64,000 nt of DNA, taken from contig OX457041.1 of assembly GCA_949752735.1 (NCBI GenBank), positions 21,790,117-21,854,116 on the forward strand. The letters are read 5' to 3'. The DNA comes from Lumbricus terrestris. Lineage: Eukaryota > Annelida > Clitellata > Crassiclitellata > Lumbricidae. How positions within the stretch are numbered: the first letter of the stretch is position 1; the number at the start of each line of letters is the position of its first letter. Below are positions 39,615 through 49,748 of the stretch, piece by piece. The notes beneath the pieces are model-generated. The model searched no databases. It saw only the letters and a program-made list of their open reading frames with translations, and was not told the DNA's origin. The position numbers were made by a program, and so were the translations under genes.

Positions 39615-40334
39615 TTATATTAGGATATTTTTTTTCTTTAGATCTAAGTCGTTTAAATGTTTCAGAAAGTAATCCGCTTTTACTTGTTGCATTACATATA
39701 ACCAGGGATCTATTTTGTTTGATTTTTGCATATTTTTAAGTGGGAGTAAGGGACGTATATTCAACCAATTCATAGCTTTTTGAAGTTCTTCTTCATCTAG
39801 CAAGTTGAACGATGATAAGGGTAGAACATGGTCGAGGTGCCAAAATGAGCCGTAATTCTCCATTGTCATCCCTTCATCTAATTGGAATTCGATCCACTTG
39901 GTAAATGTTTCAAAGTCGGTGCCTATAATTTGCATAGTAGTTTGCGACATCGATTTACCTCTTAATGATGCGCTTAGACTACTCCGTAAATTTACACCTA
40001 GATTAAATTCGGGATCATTTGCCCTTCGAGCTTTAAAATACGCTTGATTATATTTATATTTACAATTCTTACATTCGCTATCTACTCCATCTTTGCGAGA
40101 TTTATTTTTGACATATTCTGTTATATCCTTGTCTTCCTTGCAACGACAGCAAATTTTTTTATCTTTTGTTTCCCTAGTCTCCAGTCTCGAGTATTTTTGA
40201 TTACGTTCTCTCGCTTCGAAATTTTTACATATTTTGCAGCTATAATGATACCCGCTCTTATTACATTTATTTTTATGAAATTCATCGACACTTTTTTCTA
40301 TTTTGCACTTAGCGCATACTTTTGCAAGATCCAT
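39615..40334 (-). CDS. Zinc-ribbon HNH endonuclease
   Basis: 239 residues. Two four-Cys zinc ribbons (7-36 and 62-91) are followed by an HNH domain with H166-L-D168-H169 (FWHLDHVLPLSSF) and the Asn-bearing C-terminal part (NWLNIRPLLPLKNMQKSNK; N192, N201). The pattern is that of free-standing HNH nucleases of phages and large DNA viruses. Possible roles are genome processing, homing-like spread, or cleavage of rival or host DNA; none is shown. It ends one base before the start of its degenerate paralogue. Confidence 0.8.
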   Translation of the reverse strand: MDLAKVCAKCKIEKSVDEFHKNKCNKSGYHYSCKICKNFEARERNQKYSRLETRETKDKKICCRCKEDKDITEYVKNKSRKDGVDSECKNCKYKYNQAYFKARRANDPEFNLGVNLRSSLSASLRGKSMSQTTMQIIGTDFETFTKWIEFQLDEGMTMENYGSFWHLDHVLPLSSFNLLDEEELQKAMNWLNIRPLLPLKNMQKSNKIDPWLYVMQQVKADYFLKHLNDLDLKKKNILI

Positions 40335-40356
40335 TTTTTTATTAGAATATTTATTC

Positions 40357-43300
40357 TTAAGTAGATTTCAACAAATAGTGTCCATAGGCTAGGGTATGGA
40401 TCCCGTCTTGTTGAATGACTCTTTTATCGTCGTCGGCAGACAGTGCTATCTTGTTTACCTCTTCTGTATAGATTTCGTGAAGATGGGATCGGATAACATT
40501 CATGCGTCTCGACTGCTCTCTTCTCGTGAACAGACATTCTTTGTAATCGTTGTGGGTTATGGTTTTCTTAACAACGCTCTTCTTCACACCTTTACATTTC
40601 ATATGGTTCACGCCGGCCATCTTATACGAATACAACTTGGATCTAAGTCCCACAAATTCTTCTATTTGTTTACCTGAAGCTTCGTCCTTGAACAAACCGA
40701 TCACTTTCTTGTTCACTCCGGTTTCAATTCCGGATGGGTGGTCCTTTGGATAGTCTGACGTATCAAACATGCTTCGAACATCGGGGGCTATATCAGCGTA
40801 AAAATCAACGGTCTTAATTTCATAGGCTAACGAATCAGTATCTGTAAAAAGCAACTGTGCCCTATCTCCATACTTGTCCTTGATGTAATTATAATGAAAA
40901 GAATACATCAAAGTTTTACTCAAGTCTAGGATACACATACCGAGATATATCGGCTTGTTATAGATCAACGAAGTCTTCTTCATGTGAATAGCAATTAAAT
41001 TTTGATCAAAAATAGTCCGACTGCCGTAACTCGTTTTAGCCGCTAGTTTTATGGCTTGCTTCTCGCTTGAAACCAGTTTAATATCTACGCGAGACTCTAT
41101 ATTTTCGCAAGTTTTACCAAACACACTGTTGTTCATAAGTTTGAAAAAGTCTTTCTCAAAATCGTTGGTTGCTTTGGTCCTCAGGTTAGTATTTAGGTCG
41201 ATATATTTTTTCAACCAGGTGCTTTCTTCAAATTTAATTCCTCGATGAATTTTGGTAATCTTCAGACCTAGGCTTTCATACTGCTTCAAATTTTCGTAAT
41301 GGGTTATGTACTTTACTTTGTCATTCAGATTTGGGATGAGTTTAGGAACCGTTGAAGATTCAGGAGTGATATTCTCAGGGGCAAGAGGGTAGTCGTTATG
41401 TAGGTCGTGTAAATCTCTATGATATTCCAAGTCCACCTCCAATATACACGGTATCGATCTCCAGTCGTTTAGCTCATCATCAGTCATCCACTGAAACCCG
41501 TGAGTTGGAAGATTCTTACACATTGCCCACCCATACAAGTTGTTAGCGTCCAAATAGGTTATAAATGTTGAAGGTTTGCTATCGTCAAACGTTTGCAAGT
41601 ACTTATTGTTTGCTTGTCCATAACGATGTGAAATTGTGCTAACACCACCTCTTATCCCATGCTTAACCATTAGTATCATATCGTAGTCGCTTAATAATTC
41701 CAACTTTACTCCAGTCAACTTTAATGAGGCATCCCATGCTAGTCCAGGAGAAGTGTAATACCAGGCGGGATCCAGGTTGTAGTTCTTCATACAAACGTCT
41801 CTAAAGTTTTCAAAGACATCAGCTAGTAAGAGAACATCTGACACATTATATAAATCGTGATATTCTCTGAATGTTTTGAAACCGAATTCTTTCCATACCT
41901 CCTGTGCATGGTTGTAGTCTTCGTCACTGATGCCCGAGTCGTTTAGTTTTGAATAGAATGCTGACTTTAGCGGTAGTTCTGTTTCATTCAATTGATCGAT
42001 GGAACTAACGTGGTCGTATGGATAAACCCCTTTTCTTAGCAAGAGATCTAGTCGATTACCGGAGTAGTACTTGCTTACATTTTTACACTGGTCTTTACTT
42101 AGATTCTTCGATAAAGCGTCGAGACCCGCTGGCATGAATCTAAAACTATCGATGAAACGTAATTCTCGTTTGACCTTTTTCTCTTTCCCTTCTTTGTTAA
42201 TAAACTTATCGACTACGATCTCTCTGCTAAATGAGATATACTTTTCTTCGTTGCAGGGTATGCATTTAATCTGTTCATTATTACCACCCCGTAATTTCTT
42301 CACGAATAGATGGCTATCGTAGCCGGTTAGATTATGGAATACTACTGGGAAAAACTTGGGGACTTTATACTTTAGATTACAAATCTTATGAGCTGCGCCT
42401 CTGAATTTACCAGTAAGATGACAGTGGTCCCTTACTCGCATGTTATTGTCACTATCATCATCAACAAAGAACTCGCCCCCGCATATATGACAAACAGTAG
42501 CCGAGTCGTATAGCTTCTTGTCGTCCTTTCCAAATATCATTTTCTCTGGGAACTTAAATCGATTATAAATATCTTTTATATCCACTATAAGACTATCAAT
42601 AAATATCTGCGCTACATCATCGTCTTCGCTCTTCGCTGTGAATGTTACAGGAGCTTGCGAATATAGGTCTTCATCGAAACATTTTATGTAGTAACAAAAC
42701 GAGCTAGGAGTATGTTTCTGGTATTTATTGGTGTAAGACGTGCTGGGATCGGGTTGGCATGTATCGATCGGTTTAATGAAGGATTCGAAATCCGCATAGA
42801 TAATAAAAGGTACTCTCATTTTTCGATAATAATTTTTAAAACTCAACATAGTTCCTGGACCTGGGAGTTCTATTCGTTGGGCGTCATGTTGCGAACAGTA
42901 CTCGATGTGTTTTTTAAGCGAGTCTTTCGTTCTGTAACCGATTAAACATCTTCTACAATAGTGCATCGAATTTACAGATTTTTCTGTTCGCGCCGCCATC
43001 AATCTATTAAAGTTCTTGATCCAACAGTAATGCTTCTTTTCATCGTCGGAAATAAGCAGTAGATCTATACAGGTATCGCTTTCATGCTTCGATATGTATA
43101 ATGGGTATACGCTCTTTTCAAAGCCGAATACGCTAACGCTAATGTTATTACTACGCTCAAACTTATTTATAATATTAGCATCAGCAGCAACTGGGAACAC
43201 GATACCGCTCCAATCGAGTTTCTCAGATTGTTCTATCAGGTCTTTAGTGATTCTTTCAGGGTGTTCATCAACTGGATTCAACGCTCTAGTAATACACCAT

Positions 43301-44181
43301 TTGAAACATTCGTCGTCGTTGTTTTTCGGATTAATAATGGCCTTTTTATTTGCTAAATACTCGGGAAGCTGAATATACGAACTACCTTTCAATGGCTTGT
43401 ATACTACTGTATCGATATCCAAGTGCGAAACGGCCTTGAATCGCCAATTGCTACCCCGCATCTGATAACTAGCCATGCTCTCCTTAATTTTATCCACTGC
43501 GTTGGTATATATTTCCTTCACATCGGTTGCCTCTAAAATAATATCAGTCTTTGATTTGAAATTAGGCTCGGCCGTTGCTATTTCACCGGATTTTATGTCT
43601 ACTTTCTCCATTACACACATGAGATTGAGTTGAACTTTTACCCCTCGATTTTTCGCTAGCAGCCTAACTACCTGCGATCGTACAGCCTTGAGAAAAGATT
43701 CAACATCAACCCTGTTGTTGCCCTCGATCGTGTATCTTTTTGTAAACCCTTTGATAGCCGTCGCTGTCTCTCGAAGTTTGAACCTATGAACGGGTGGTTT
43801 TATTTGGGGAGGTAACTGACTAATCTCACTAGTCAACCAATCCGAAAAAGTAGCTTTATTTTTCCCCACAAATTTCCAAATAGTAGACACGTGTGCTGTA
43901 AGTTCCTCTTTTCCTAATCTTGAGTATCCTCGTGTGCCTCTCTTTTTCGCAATTTCTCGCAATTCTCGTACCGTGCCTCTCTGTTTCGTAATTTCTGGTA
44001 ATTCTCGTACCGTGCGGGGAGTACGCGTTGGAGCCTTGATGTCTGGTGCCCTAGCACCTAGTTGATCTCCCCGCGTTATGAGTGCTATGAGTTCCGGTTT
44101 TGGTAGCCTCGAGTATCCTTTTTGTCCTCTTTGTTTTGGAATTTGTCGCAATTCTTTCAGATTATACGCTGTGTAGTCCAT
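40357..44181 (-). CDS. polB: Protein-primed family B DNA polymerase
   Basis: 1274 residues from the ATG at 44181, which has the element's ATAAAATG context; an in-frame ATG at 44226 would add 15. Positions below count from 44226. The N-terminus has SAP-like repeats (LKELRQIPKQRGQKGYSRL near 23-41; VRELREIAKKRGTRGYSRLG near 86-105). A C2H2-like finger lies at about 424-444. The exonuclease motifs are YADFES (D479, E481), HNLTGYD (631-637) and YNVSDVLLLAD (793-803). Polymerase motif A is YLDANNLYGWAM (D893), motif B KLMNNSVFGK (1029-1038) and motif C FTDTDS (1127-1132). An endonuclease VII-like zinc block (CHICG...DHCHLTGKFRG) sits between ExoI and ExoII. It would copy the linear genome from a protein primer. 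Confidence 0.95.
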   Translation of the reverse strand: MDYTAYNLKELRQIPKQRGQKGYSRLPKPELIALITRGDQLGARAPDIKAPTRTPRTVRELPEITKQRGTVRELREIAKKRGTRGYSRLGKEELTAHVSTIWKFVGKNKATFSDWLTSEISQLPPQIKPPVHRFKLRETATAIKGFTKRYTIEGNNRVDVESFLKAVRSQVVRLLAKNRGVKVQLNLMCVMEKVDIKSGEIATAEPNFKSKTDIILEATDVKEIYTNAVDKIKESMASYQMRGSNWRFKAVSHLDIDTVVYKPLKGSSYIQLPEYLANKKAIINPKNNDDECFKWCITRALNPVDEHPERITKDLIEQSEKLDWSGIVFPVAADANIINKFERSNNISVSVFGFEKSVYPLYISKHESDTCIDLLLISDDEKKHYCWIKNFNRLMAARTEKSVNSMHYCRRCLIGYRTKDSLKKHIEYCSQHDAQRIELPGPGTMLSFKNYYRKMRVPFIIYADFESFIKPIDTCQPDPSTSYTNKYQKHTPSSFCYYIKCFDEDLYSQAPVTFTAKSEDDDVAQIFIDSLIVDIKDIYNRFKFPEKMIFGKDDKKLYDSATVCHICGGEFFVDDDSDNNMRVRDHCHLTGKFRGAAHKICNLKYKVPKFFPVVFHNLTGYDSHLFVKKLRGGNNEQIKCIPCNEEKYISFSREIVVDKFINKEGKEKKVKRELRFIDSFRFMPAGLDALSKNLSKDQCKNVSKYYSGNRLDLLLRKGVYPYDHVSSIDQLNETELPLKSAFYSKLNDSGISDEDYNHAQEVWKEFGFKTFREYHDLYNVSDVLLLADVFENFRDVCMKNYNLDPAWYYTSPGLAWDASLKLTGVKLELLSDYDMILMVKHGIRGGVSTISHRYGQANNKYLQTFDDSKPSTFITYLDANNLYGWAMCKNLPTHGFQWMTDDELNDWRSIPCILEVDLEYHRDLHDLHNDYPLAPENITPESSTVPKLIPNLNDKVKYITHYENLKQYESLGLKITKIHRGIKFEESTWLKKYIDLNTNLRTKATNDFEKDFFKLMNNSVFGKTCENIESRVDIKLVSSEKQAIKLAAKTSYGSRTIFDQNLIAIHMKKTSLIYNKPIYLGMCILDLSKTLMYSFHYNYIKDKYGDRAQLLFTDTDSLAYEIKTVDFYADIAPDVRSMFDTSDYPKDHPSGIETGVNKKVIGLFKDEASGKQIEEFVGLRSKLYSYKMAGVNHMKCKGVKKSVVKKTITHNDYKECLFTRREQSRRMNVIRSHLHEIYTEEVNKIALSADDDKRVIQQDGIHTLAYGHYLLKST

Positions 44182-44273
44182 TTTATATTGGGATTTTTTG
44201 TCTTTAAGTCGAGATGCATATTCCATTTCTCAGTTATTTTATATACACAAGAGAAAAAAATATTTTGATCGAG

Positions 44274-44318
44274 TGACTCATCATCGAAACTACTGGGAAT
44301 TCCCCGCATGATGAGTCA
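44274..44318. promoter_or_regulatory. AP-1 / kappaB / AP-1-like module, right end
   Basis: TGACTCA (44274-44280), GGGAATTCCC (44295-44304) and TGAGTCA (44312-44318). This copy lies 93 bp upstream of the polymerase ATG, so it is well placed to act as its upstream control region. Confidence 0.5.
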
Positions 44319-44678
44319 TAGGCGCGTGCTGGGGTGGTTGGCAGAAGTTGAACCATGGTTTGGGGTGGTTGGTAGAAGTTGAACCATGGTTTGGGGTGGT
44401 GCATGCCGGATCAAGAAAAATTTTTTTTTGTTATTTTATATACACCAGGAAAAAAAATAAATTTGTGTGTTGGTAAAAGTTTAACCATGGTTATGGGTCG
44501 GGATATTTTTGAACCGTGGTTATGGGTGGTTATATTTTTGAACCGTGGTTGTGGGTGGTTATATTTTTGAAGCATGGTTATTGGGTGGTTATATTTTTGA
44601 ACCATGGTTATGGATGGTTTGGAAAAGTTTAACCATGATTGTGGTCAAATGTCCTAGAATAGTCTTAATCTATCTACT
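44274..44678 (-). repeat. Polinton right terminal inverted repeat
   Basis: 405 bp. Compared with the left end, the only difference noticed is one base in the A/T run (nine A then five T here when reversed, against ten A then four T). Confidence 0.95.
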
Positions 44679-44684
44679 GATATC

Positions 44685-45120
44685 TGGTCGAAATTATTAA
44701 ACGCATGCAACCGAATCAATCAATGAGAAAAAATTCGCTGGGAATCATTCGGACGGAGTTTGGTAGCAGAGGCACAAAGGAATATTATTTAAAACATCCA
44801 AGCTGGGGCATGTAGGGCTGCGGAACAGAAAACTTGGCACGGCGTTTGCACAAATCAGATAACTTAGTCATCCGACTACATTCCTACTAGACTTGTTTAT
44901 TATTGCTTGGTGTGTCTCTAAGATAGCCCCAGCGGTAATTCCGAAATCCCCAGATACAGACATGTATCGGCCGCATCGTGGGAATTCCCAACGTCATCGA
45001 GAATGTCAGCATCTTTTATTTATCATGGCGAAAGATTACAGTTGGTTGTGAAATCGCCTAAAGTCGATTGCACCACAGATGTGAAACAGCCAAACATGTC
45101 CAGACGAGCCCAGCTGGAAA
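44685..45120. other. Intergenic DNA between Polinton and second polymerase gene
   Basis: No gene, RNA or repeat recognised. Confidence 0.4.
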
Positions 45121-45125
45121 GGCTT

Positions 45126-45131
45126 TATAAA
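45126..45131 (+). promoter_or_regulatory. Candidate TATA box of the second polymerase gene
   Basis: TATAAA 68 bp upstream of the ATG at 45199, which leaves room for a leader of about 40 bases. Confidence 0.45.
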
Positions 45132-45198
45132 CACGCGAAATCCAACGGGTAAATTCAGAATCGCTGGAGCATCCGACGAAGCAGCATCATCAGAAGAC

Positions 45199-45262
45199 AT
45201 GGCAACCAACATCTCGTTCTACGAAGGAGACACAGACATCCGCACACAGGATGAAACACAGA
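45199..45262 (+). pseudogene. Likely first coding exon of the second polB
   Basis: ATG followed by 21 codons (MATNISFYEGD start), ending at A|GTGAGT, a consensus 5' splice site. It is in the right phase to join the zinc-finger exon at 46983. Downstream in the same frame the unspliced sequence soon terminates. Support is splice-site and phase logic only; there is no similarity evidence for this short exon. Confidence 0.5.
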
Positions 45263-46370
45263 GTGAGTTATTATATGAATTCAAGCAATCTGGCAGCGGT
45301 AAAAGGGGCATTAGTATTCTAGCCTAGATAAATAAAGGACATTAGAATAATTCTATCGAATATGGATTGGCGATAGTTTGTGTAAGACGCTTGGGCGATT
45401 CCAAATACGGACTGCTAGAAGTCACTTTCGGGTTTGCCGGAAATTTTCAGAACGCTGCAGTTTAGTTTTTTCTGGCTCTTTTTCGCCGATAAAAACAAAG
45501 CAACTAAACTCTTCACACAGCAGCTGTAATAGCTTGGTGTGCATATCTTATAATCTGAGTCATATACTTTGTATTTATGTGTCATAAACACAGACTAGGC
45601 CTACAAGCTTCTAAAACGCCGACCGAAATCCAAGTCGAAATATCAGATTATTAATACGCATTGAGTCAAAAAGGACAGATCAAAAGATCGTAGACCTACC
45701 AAATAGGATTGATCGCGAATTACAAACATAGGATAGGCCTGCCGATAATATTATTATAATTATAGTTAAATATATTCTGAGCAGATATATAATTGCAGAT
45801 ATCTGATCTTGTAGATCCGATCAAGAGATCTGCGGAGAACACAACAACAAATTCACCCACAAAACGTTACAGTAAGCTCTGACTTGATTTAATAGGCCTA
45901 TTGATATATTTTTTATTTAAATTATGTATGTAAATCTATATCTCAAGCATATATTATTCATAATGATATTAGAAGGCCATGTGTAGCTTTCCACAAGATC
46001 CTGTTGCGCGGCATGCGATTAATATATATTTACCAACACATACCTGTCAAAAATATTTGGTGGCGCCCTCACCATATATCCAAGAGTTGGTCTGGCGCTG
46101 GTAGGAAGCAGCGAGCGTTTGAGTAGACTTGCTGTGACAAAATTGCGGCGTTACGTGCGACGACCAGATGTGAAGCAATAATAATCATATGACATAATAT
46201 ATATGTATCCGTCAGTAGTGTACACATGCTACTGCTGAAACAGGGGGGGGCGGTCTCCAATGACGTCATCAGATCCTAGAACCTAGGCGGCCAGCAGCCG
46301 AATTATTGGATCCAAATTGAAAAACCAACAAGCGCACACTTATAAAATGTATGGCTACACACTAAAAATA

Positions 46371-46980
46371 TTTTAACTCATGATTAAAAATTTTAAATTC
46401 GAGTTTAAGATTTTTAAATTTCCAACTTTAATGTAATCTCAAACGCAATTTTAATTTCCTCTTTAAGTCGGACTTAAATCTGACTTACAAATTAAGTTTA
46501 ATTTAATCACAAACACAATTAATTTTATAATTCAATCTTATGTTTGTAATCTGAAAACTTTAGGTTTACTAAAGTCTTAATTTTAAAATCTTTAAATTTT
46601 AATTCAAGTTTGCAATTCTTAAATTCAATTTTTAATTTATTCTCAGCCACAAATTAAATTTTTCTTTAATGTAATTTTAAATTTCTCTTTATTTTAATTT
46701 TATATTTTATAATCCATCGTAAATTTTTTAATCTTAAATTTTTTAAAACTGCTTTGTATTTCAAATTGAGCGCAAATTTAATCTCAGCGACGAGTTTAAT
46801 TTTTCTTTGATTCAATTTATAATCTGAAAACTAAGTCAAGTTTTAATTCTAAAACTTTGTATTTTAAATCAAGTTTACAATTTTAATTTATTCTCAAATA
46901 CAAGATTAATTTTTCTTTGTTTCAAATTATAATCTGAAAGGTAATTCAAGGATTAATTTTAAATCTTTTTGTGTCGTTTA
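46371..46980. repeat. AT-rich degenerate tandem repeat (within likely intron)
   Basis: Built of TTTAAATT / AATTTT words with recurring phrases TAATCTGAAA(A/G), TTATTCTCA and TTTTTCTTTG at spacings of roughly 100-150 bp. It ends at the acceptor of the zinc-finger exon. Confidence 0.6.
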
Positions 46981-46982
46981 AG

Positions 46983-47301
46983 AAACGGACAGCTATTGCC
47001 GCTACTGTTCCGCGTACAAGAAGGCGAAGTTGGATGATGCGGGTTTGTGCGAAATTTGCGCAAAACGAAGAATCTGCAGCAGATGCAAACTGCGACGACA
47101 GGCGCATTTTTTCACTGGTGATTCACCATGGTGCAACTCGTGCGCAAATCCATCAGCCAAACAAGTTCGGGCATCAGTGAACAGTGTCTTCGACGAGGAA
47201 CAGCTGCCGTCGGATCCAGCCGGCGCTGATGTGAGATTGCTCATTGGCGCACTTGAGGGTAACATTTCAAACAGCTTGGAGGAACATTTAATTGGAAAAG
47301 G
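46983..47301 (+). pseudogene. Second polB, zinc-finger exon
   Basis: The open segment between a pyrimidine-rich TTTAAG| acceptor and a |GTGAGC donor encodes about 105 residues. Paired cysteines (YCRYC, GLCEIC, RICSRC, PWCNSC) form a zinc-ribbon or RING-like module. This module precedes the polymerase in some Polinton-type polB genes but is absent from the polymerase at 40357. The frame continues in phase into the exon at 47428. It belongs to a broken gene: see the stop at 57594 and the insertion at 48552. Confidence 0.7.
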
Positions 47302-47427
47302 GTGAGCTTCTTTTGTTTTTCTTATTTTAAAATTTTAAATATTAGAAATCTAAATGTTGATATCGCGTATTCATAACATTAAATATTTGTGGCGTATGTT
47401 TGGAGATTTGCTGTCTTGTTATTTTAG
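47302..47427 (+). other. Likely intron of the second polB
   Basis: 126 bp with GTGAGC at the start and a T-rich TTATTTTAG at the end. Removing it joins the two flanking frames in phase. T-rich content and stops in the coding frame support splicing. Confidence 0.65.
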
Positions 47428-48551
47428 CCCGGTCAAATGGTACCTCACGTCGGAGTTCAAGTTCCAGCGCGAAAATCCCGATGGTGGTACGAGAACGACT
47501 ACTACATACTTCAAGTCCGACCCAGCAATTCTGCTAAATCCCACGAACCTACATTCCCAATTGGAAGATGCGATTACGCGAATCGACACGTTGTCAGACA
47601 GATTTACGAACGAGGGAAGTGGGTGGACCATTGACCAAGTCGGCAACATAGTATTGCACACAGCCGAATACGACCCCATCGGCGGCTCGTCCTATATACA
47701 GAGTCCAAAGTGGCTATCCAATAAGAAGGCCACCATCAATATTCAGAATAAAGACAATATGTGTTTCTTATACAGCGTTCTCGCACACGCATATCCAGTG
47801 AAGCAAGATGCAGAACGAGTATCTAAATACGAACAATACTTGGGGGAATTAAGTTATGAGGGTCTAGCATTTCCCATCGAGATTGGGCAGATTCCAATAT
47901 TCGAAACGAATAATCCCGATTTTGCGATCAACGTAATATGTATAAATTCCGACGAGGACCACACATTCGTGCCGTTATATGCATCACAACACCGCGACCG
48001 CAAACATGTGGTCAATATGTTATTACTGAGTGAAGGCGAGCGGAGACATTATATCCTGATTCGAAATCTTTCCCGTCTTTTGTCCAACAGAAATTCACAT
48101 GGCCACCAAAACTTTCCATGTCCTTTCTGCCTCCACTGTTTCACGACCGACTCGTGTTTGCAGAAGCACATTCCAGAATGTAGCACGCATGGCGTTCAAA
48201 AGGTTCGATATCCATCTCCTGGTCATAACATTTTGAAATTTTCCAACATTCAAAATCAAATGCCTATGGGATTTGTGATATATGCGGATTTCGAGGCGTT
48301 CTTGGGGAAAGCCGATATTGACGCTGGCAAGTCCACCAAATTTTGCGACACGCACACGCCGAGCGGATTCTGCTGCTTGACGGTCTCTTCCTTCGCTCAG
48401 TACAATAACGAACATCCTCATGTATATAGCGGCAGCAATGTTGTCGATGCCTTCTTCACGCATTTAAAATCGGAGCAGGTTCGCATAAATATAATTCTGT
48501 CAAAAAATGAGCCGATGGCACCTCTTTCTCAATTGCAAATGTCAACATATG
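47428..48551 (+). pseudogene. Second polB, N-terminal polymerase part (interrupted)
   Basis: Encodes the N-terminal region typical of Polinton polymerases: KWYLTSEFKFQRENP, GSGWTIDQVG, GGSSYIQSPKWLSNKKATIN and DNMCFLYSVLAHAYP. A C2H2 finger follows (CPFCLHCF...H...C), then the ExoI motif YADFEAF near 48283-48303. It stops at 48551, where a complete LTR retrotransposon is inserted. Sequence homologous to the gene at 40357 resumes at 55904 in the same frame. It is a different lineage from the intact polymerase, judging by the low identity and the extra exon. Confidence 0.85.
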
Positions 48552-49591
48552 TGTCACTACCATCAAAAGCTAGGGTTTTAAATCTAGTTTTAATAGGGAA
48601 CTTTATGCTCAGAGGCCTTTGGGTGATCAATATTAGAATGAGCTAGGACCTAAAACAAATGTAGCTGAGATTCGTTTAAAGATTATATTATAATAAAACA
48701 ATATCAAACAGTAAAATACAATCAATAATCCTATCTACTTATTTGTGGCGTATTATCTAAGATATATTATAACTTGTTTCTTAACTTCCACGTTGGACTT
48801 CTCCAGCGTAGATGTAGAAGTTCTTCAGTTCGTATGGATTGGAATGAAGGTTCGAAGAGGAAGGAAGGTCACCTTCTTCTTGTTTGCCGTCGTTCCCAAT
48901 TCTCTTCTGTAGCTGCGTAGACGGAGAATGCTGTAGCTGGCACAGCACTCTGTAGTTTCGTCCGCCTCGTTGTTTCTCCACAAGCAACGGTAGCTTCTCG
49001 TCGCTTGCTCGTCTTGTTGTAGTTTCGCCCCTTTCTTCTGCCGTCGAACTCCAATCGCAATTGTAGTTCCGAATTCGATCTTCTCCGATGTCGATCGCAG
49101 TGCACTCGCAAGTGTCTCACCAAACTTCGCAAAGTTTCCGTACGACAAGCCCTGGTATCTCTATTCCCAAGGACTTATAGTCTCACCAGTGGGACAGGCC
49201 GACAACGTGTCGCCTTCCACACCCAATTCACCGTCAGATCTTCTGAATTACCGACAAGGAACGCCACAATCGTCAATGGCCGCCCTTGCTCAGAAATCTA
49301 CGTCTTCTTCCTTCGCCATCTTTTCGCTGTCTAACTTTTCGTCTGCCGTTGTTGCCGTCTGCTCAAGTTTGACGCTGCTTTCTGCCCTTCGTTGTGTTTC
49401 GATAATTGATGTAGCGCGTATTCAAGAATTGTTATAGCGCTATTATTATTATCTAACTTAATGCCACAAGTAATATTAATTATAATCTACAATACGCCAC
49501 ATATTGTCTAGCTTAATTCTTACCTATTTAATACTTATACAATGCATCATTTAATAGGTTTGTTTGATAAGAATAGCATTCTACCGCTACA
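48552..49591 (-). repeat. 3' LTR of the Gmr1-like element
   Basis: 1040 bp direct match to 54864-55903; the small frames in both copies translate identically. Confidence 0.95.
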
Positions 49592-49605
49592 ACTGCCCCT
49601 CCTTC
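49592..49605 (-). promoter_or_regulatory. Polypurine tract of the Gmr1-like element
   Basis: The minus strand reads TGAAGGAGGGGCAGT directly before the 3' LTR. Confidence 0.6.
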
Positions 49606-49748
49606 AAAAGACTGTTTACAGGCTTTAACAAACTAACCTACTTAACAAACTAACCTAGTAAACTAATTCACTTACTATACACGACATGACAATTAATACA
49701 CTTTACTCACTGGCTTACACTTCTTCATTTACTTTATCTCAACTTATA

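Larger units (their letters stand above)
27704..44678. mobile_element. Complete Polinton/Maverick (virus-like element)
   Basis: 16,975 bp bounded by 405-bp inverted repeats beginning AGTAGATAGATTAAGAC and ending in its reverse complement. The 5'-AG...CT-3' ends and the 6-bp flanking duplication GATATC (27698-27703 and 44679-44684) are those of Polintons. Sixteen open, unbroken genes include every core function: retroviral-type integrase, packaging ATPase, cysteine protease, major and putative penton capsid proteins, and protein-primed polymerase. The terminal repeats differ at one position that I could see, consistent with recent insertion. Structural and DNA-handling genes together suggest an integrated virus able to form particles; that is inference. 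Confidence 0.96.

Noticed and set aside
44182..44226. ATG at 44226 as the polymerase start
   Set aside because: The ATG at 44181 has the ATAAAATG context shared by the other genes; the upstream 15 codons are probably leader, though this is not certain.
48781..49437. Four small frames repeated at 55093-55749
   Set aside because: They lie in the LTRs of the Gmr1-like element. They are identical in both because the LTRs are identical, and they lack motifs.
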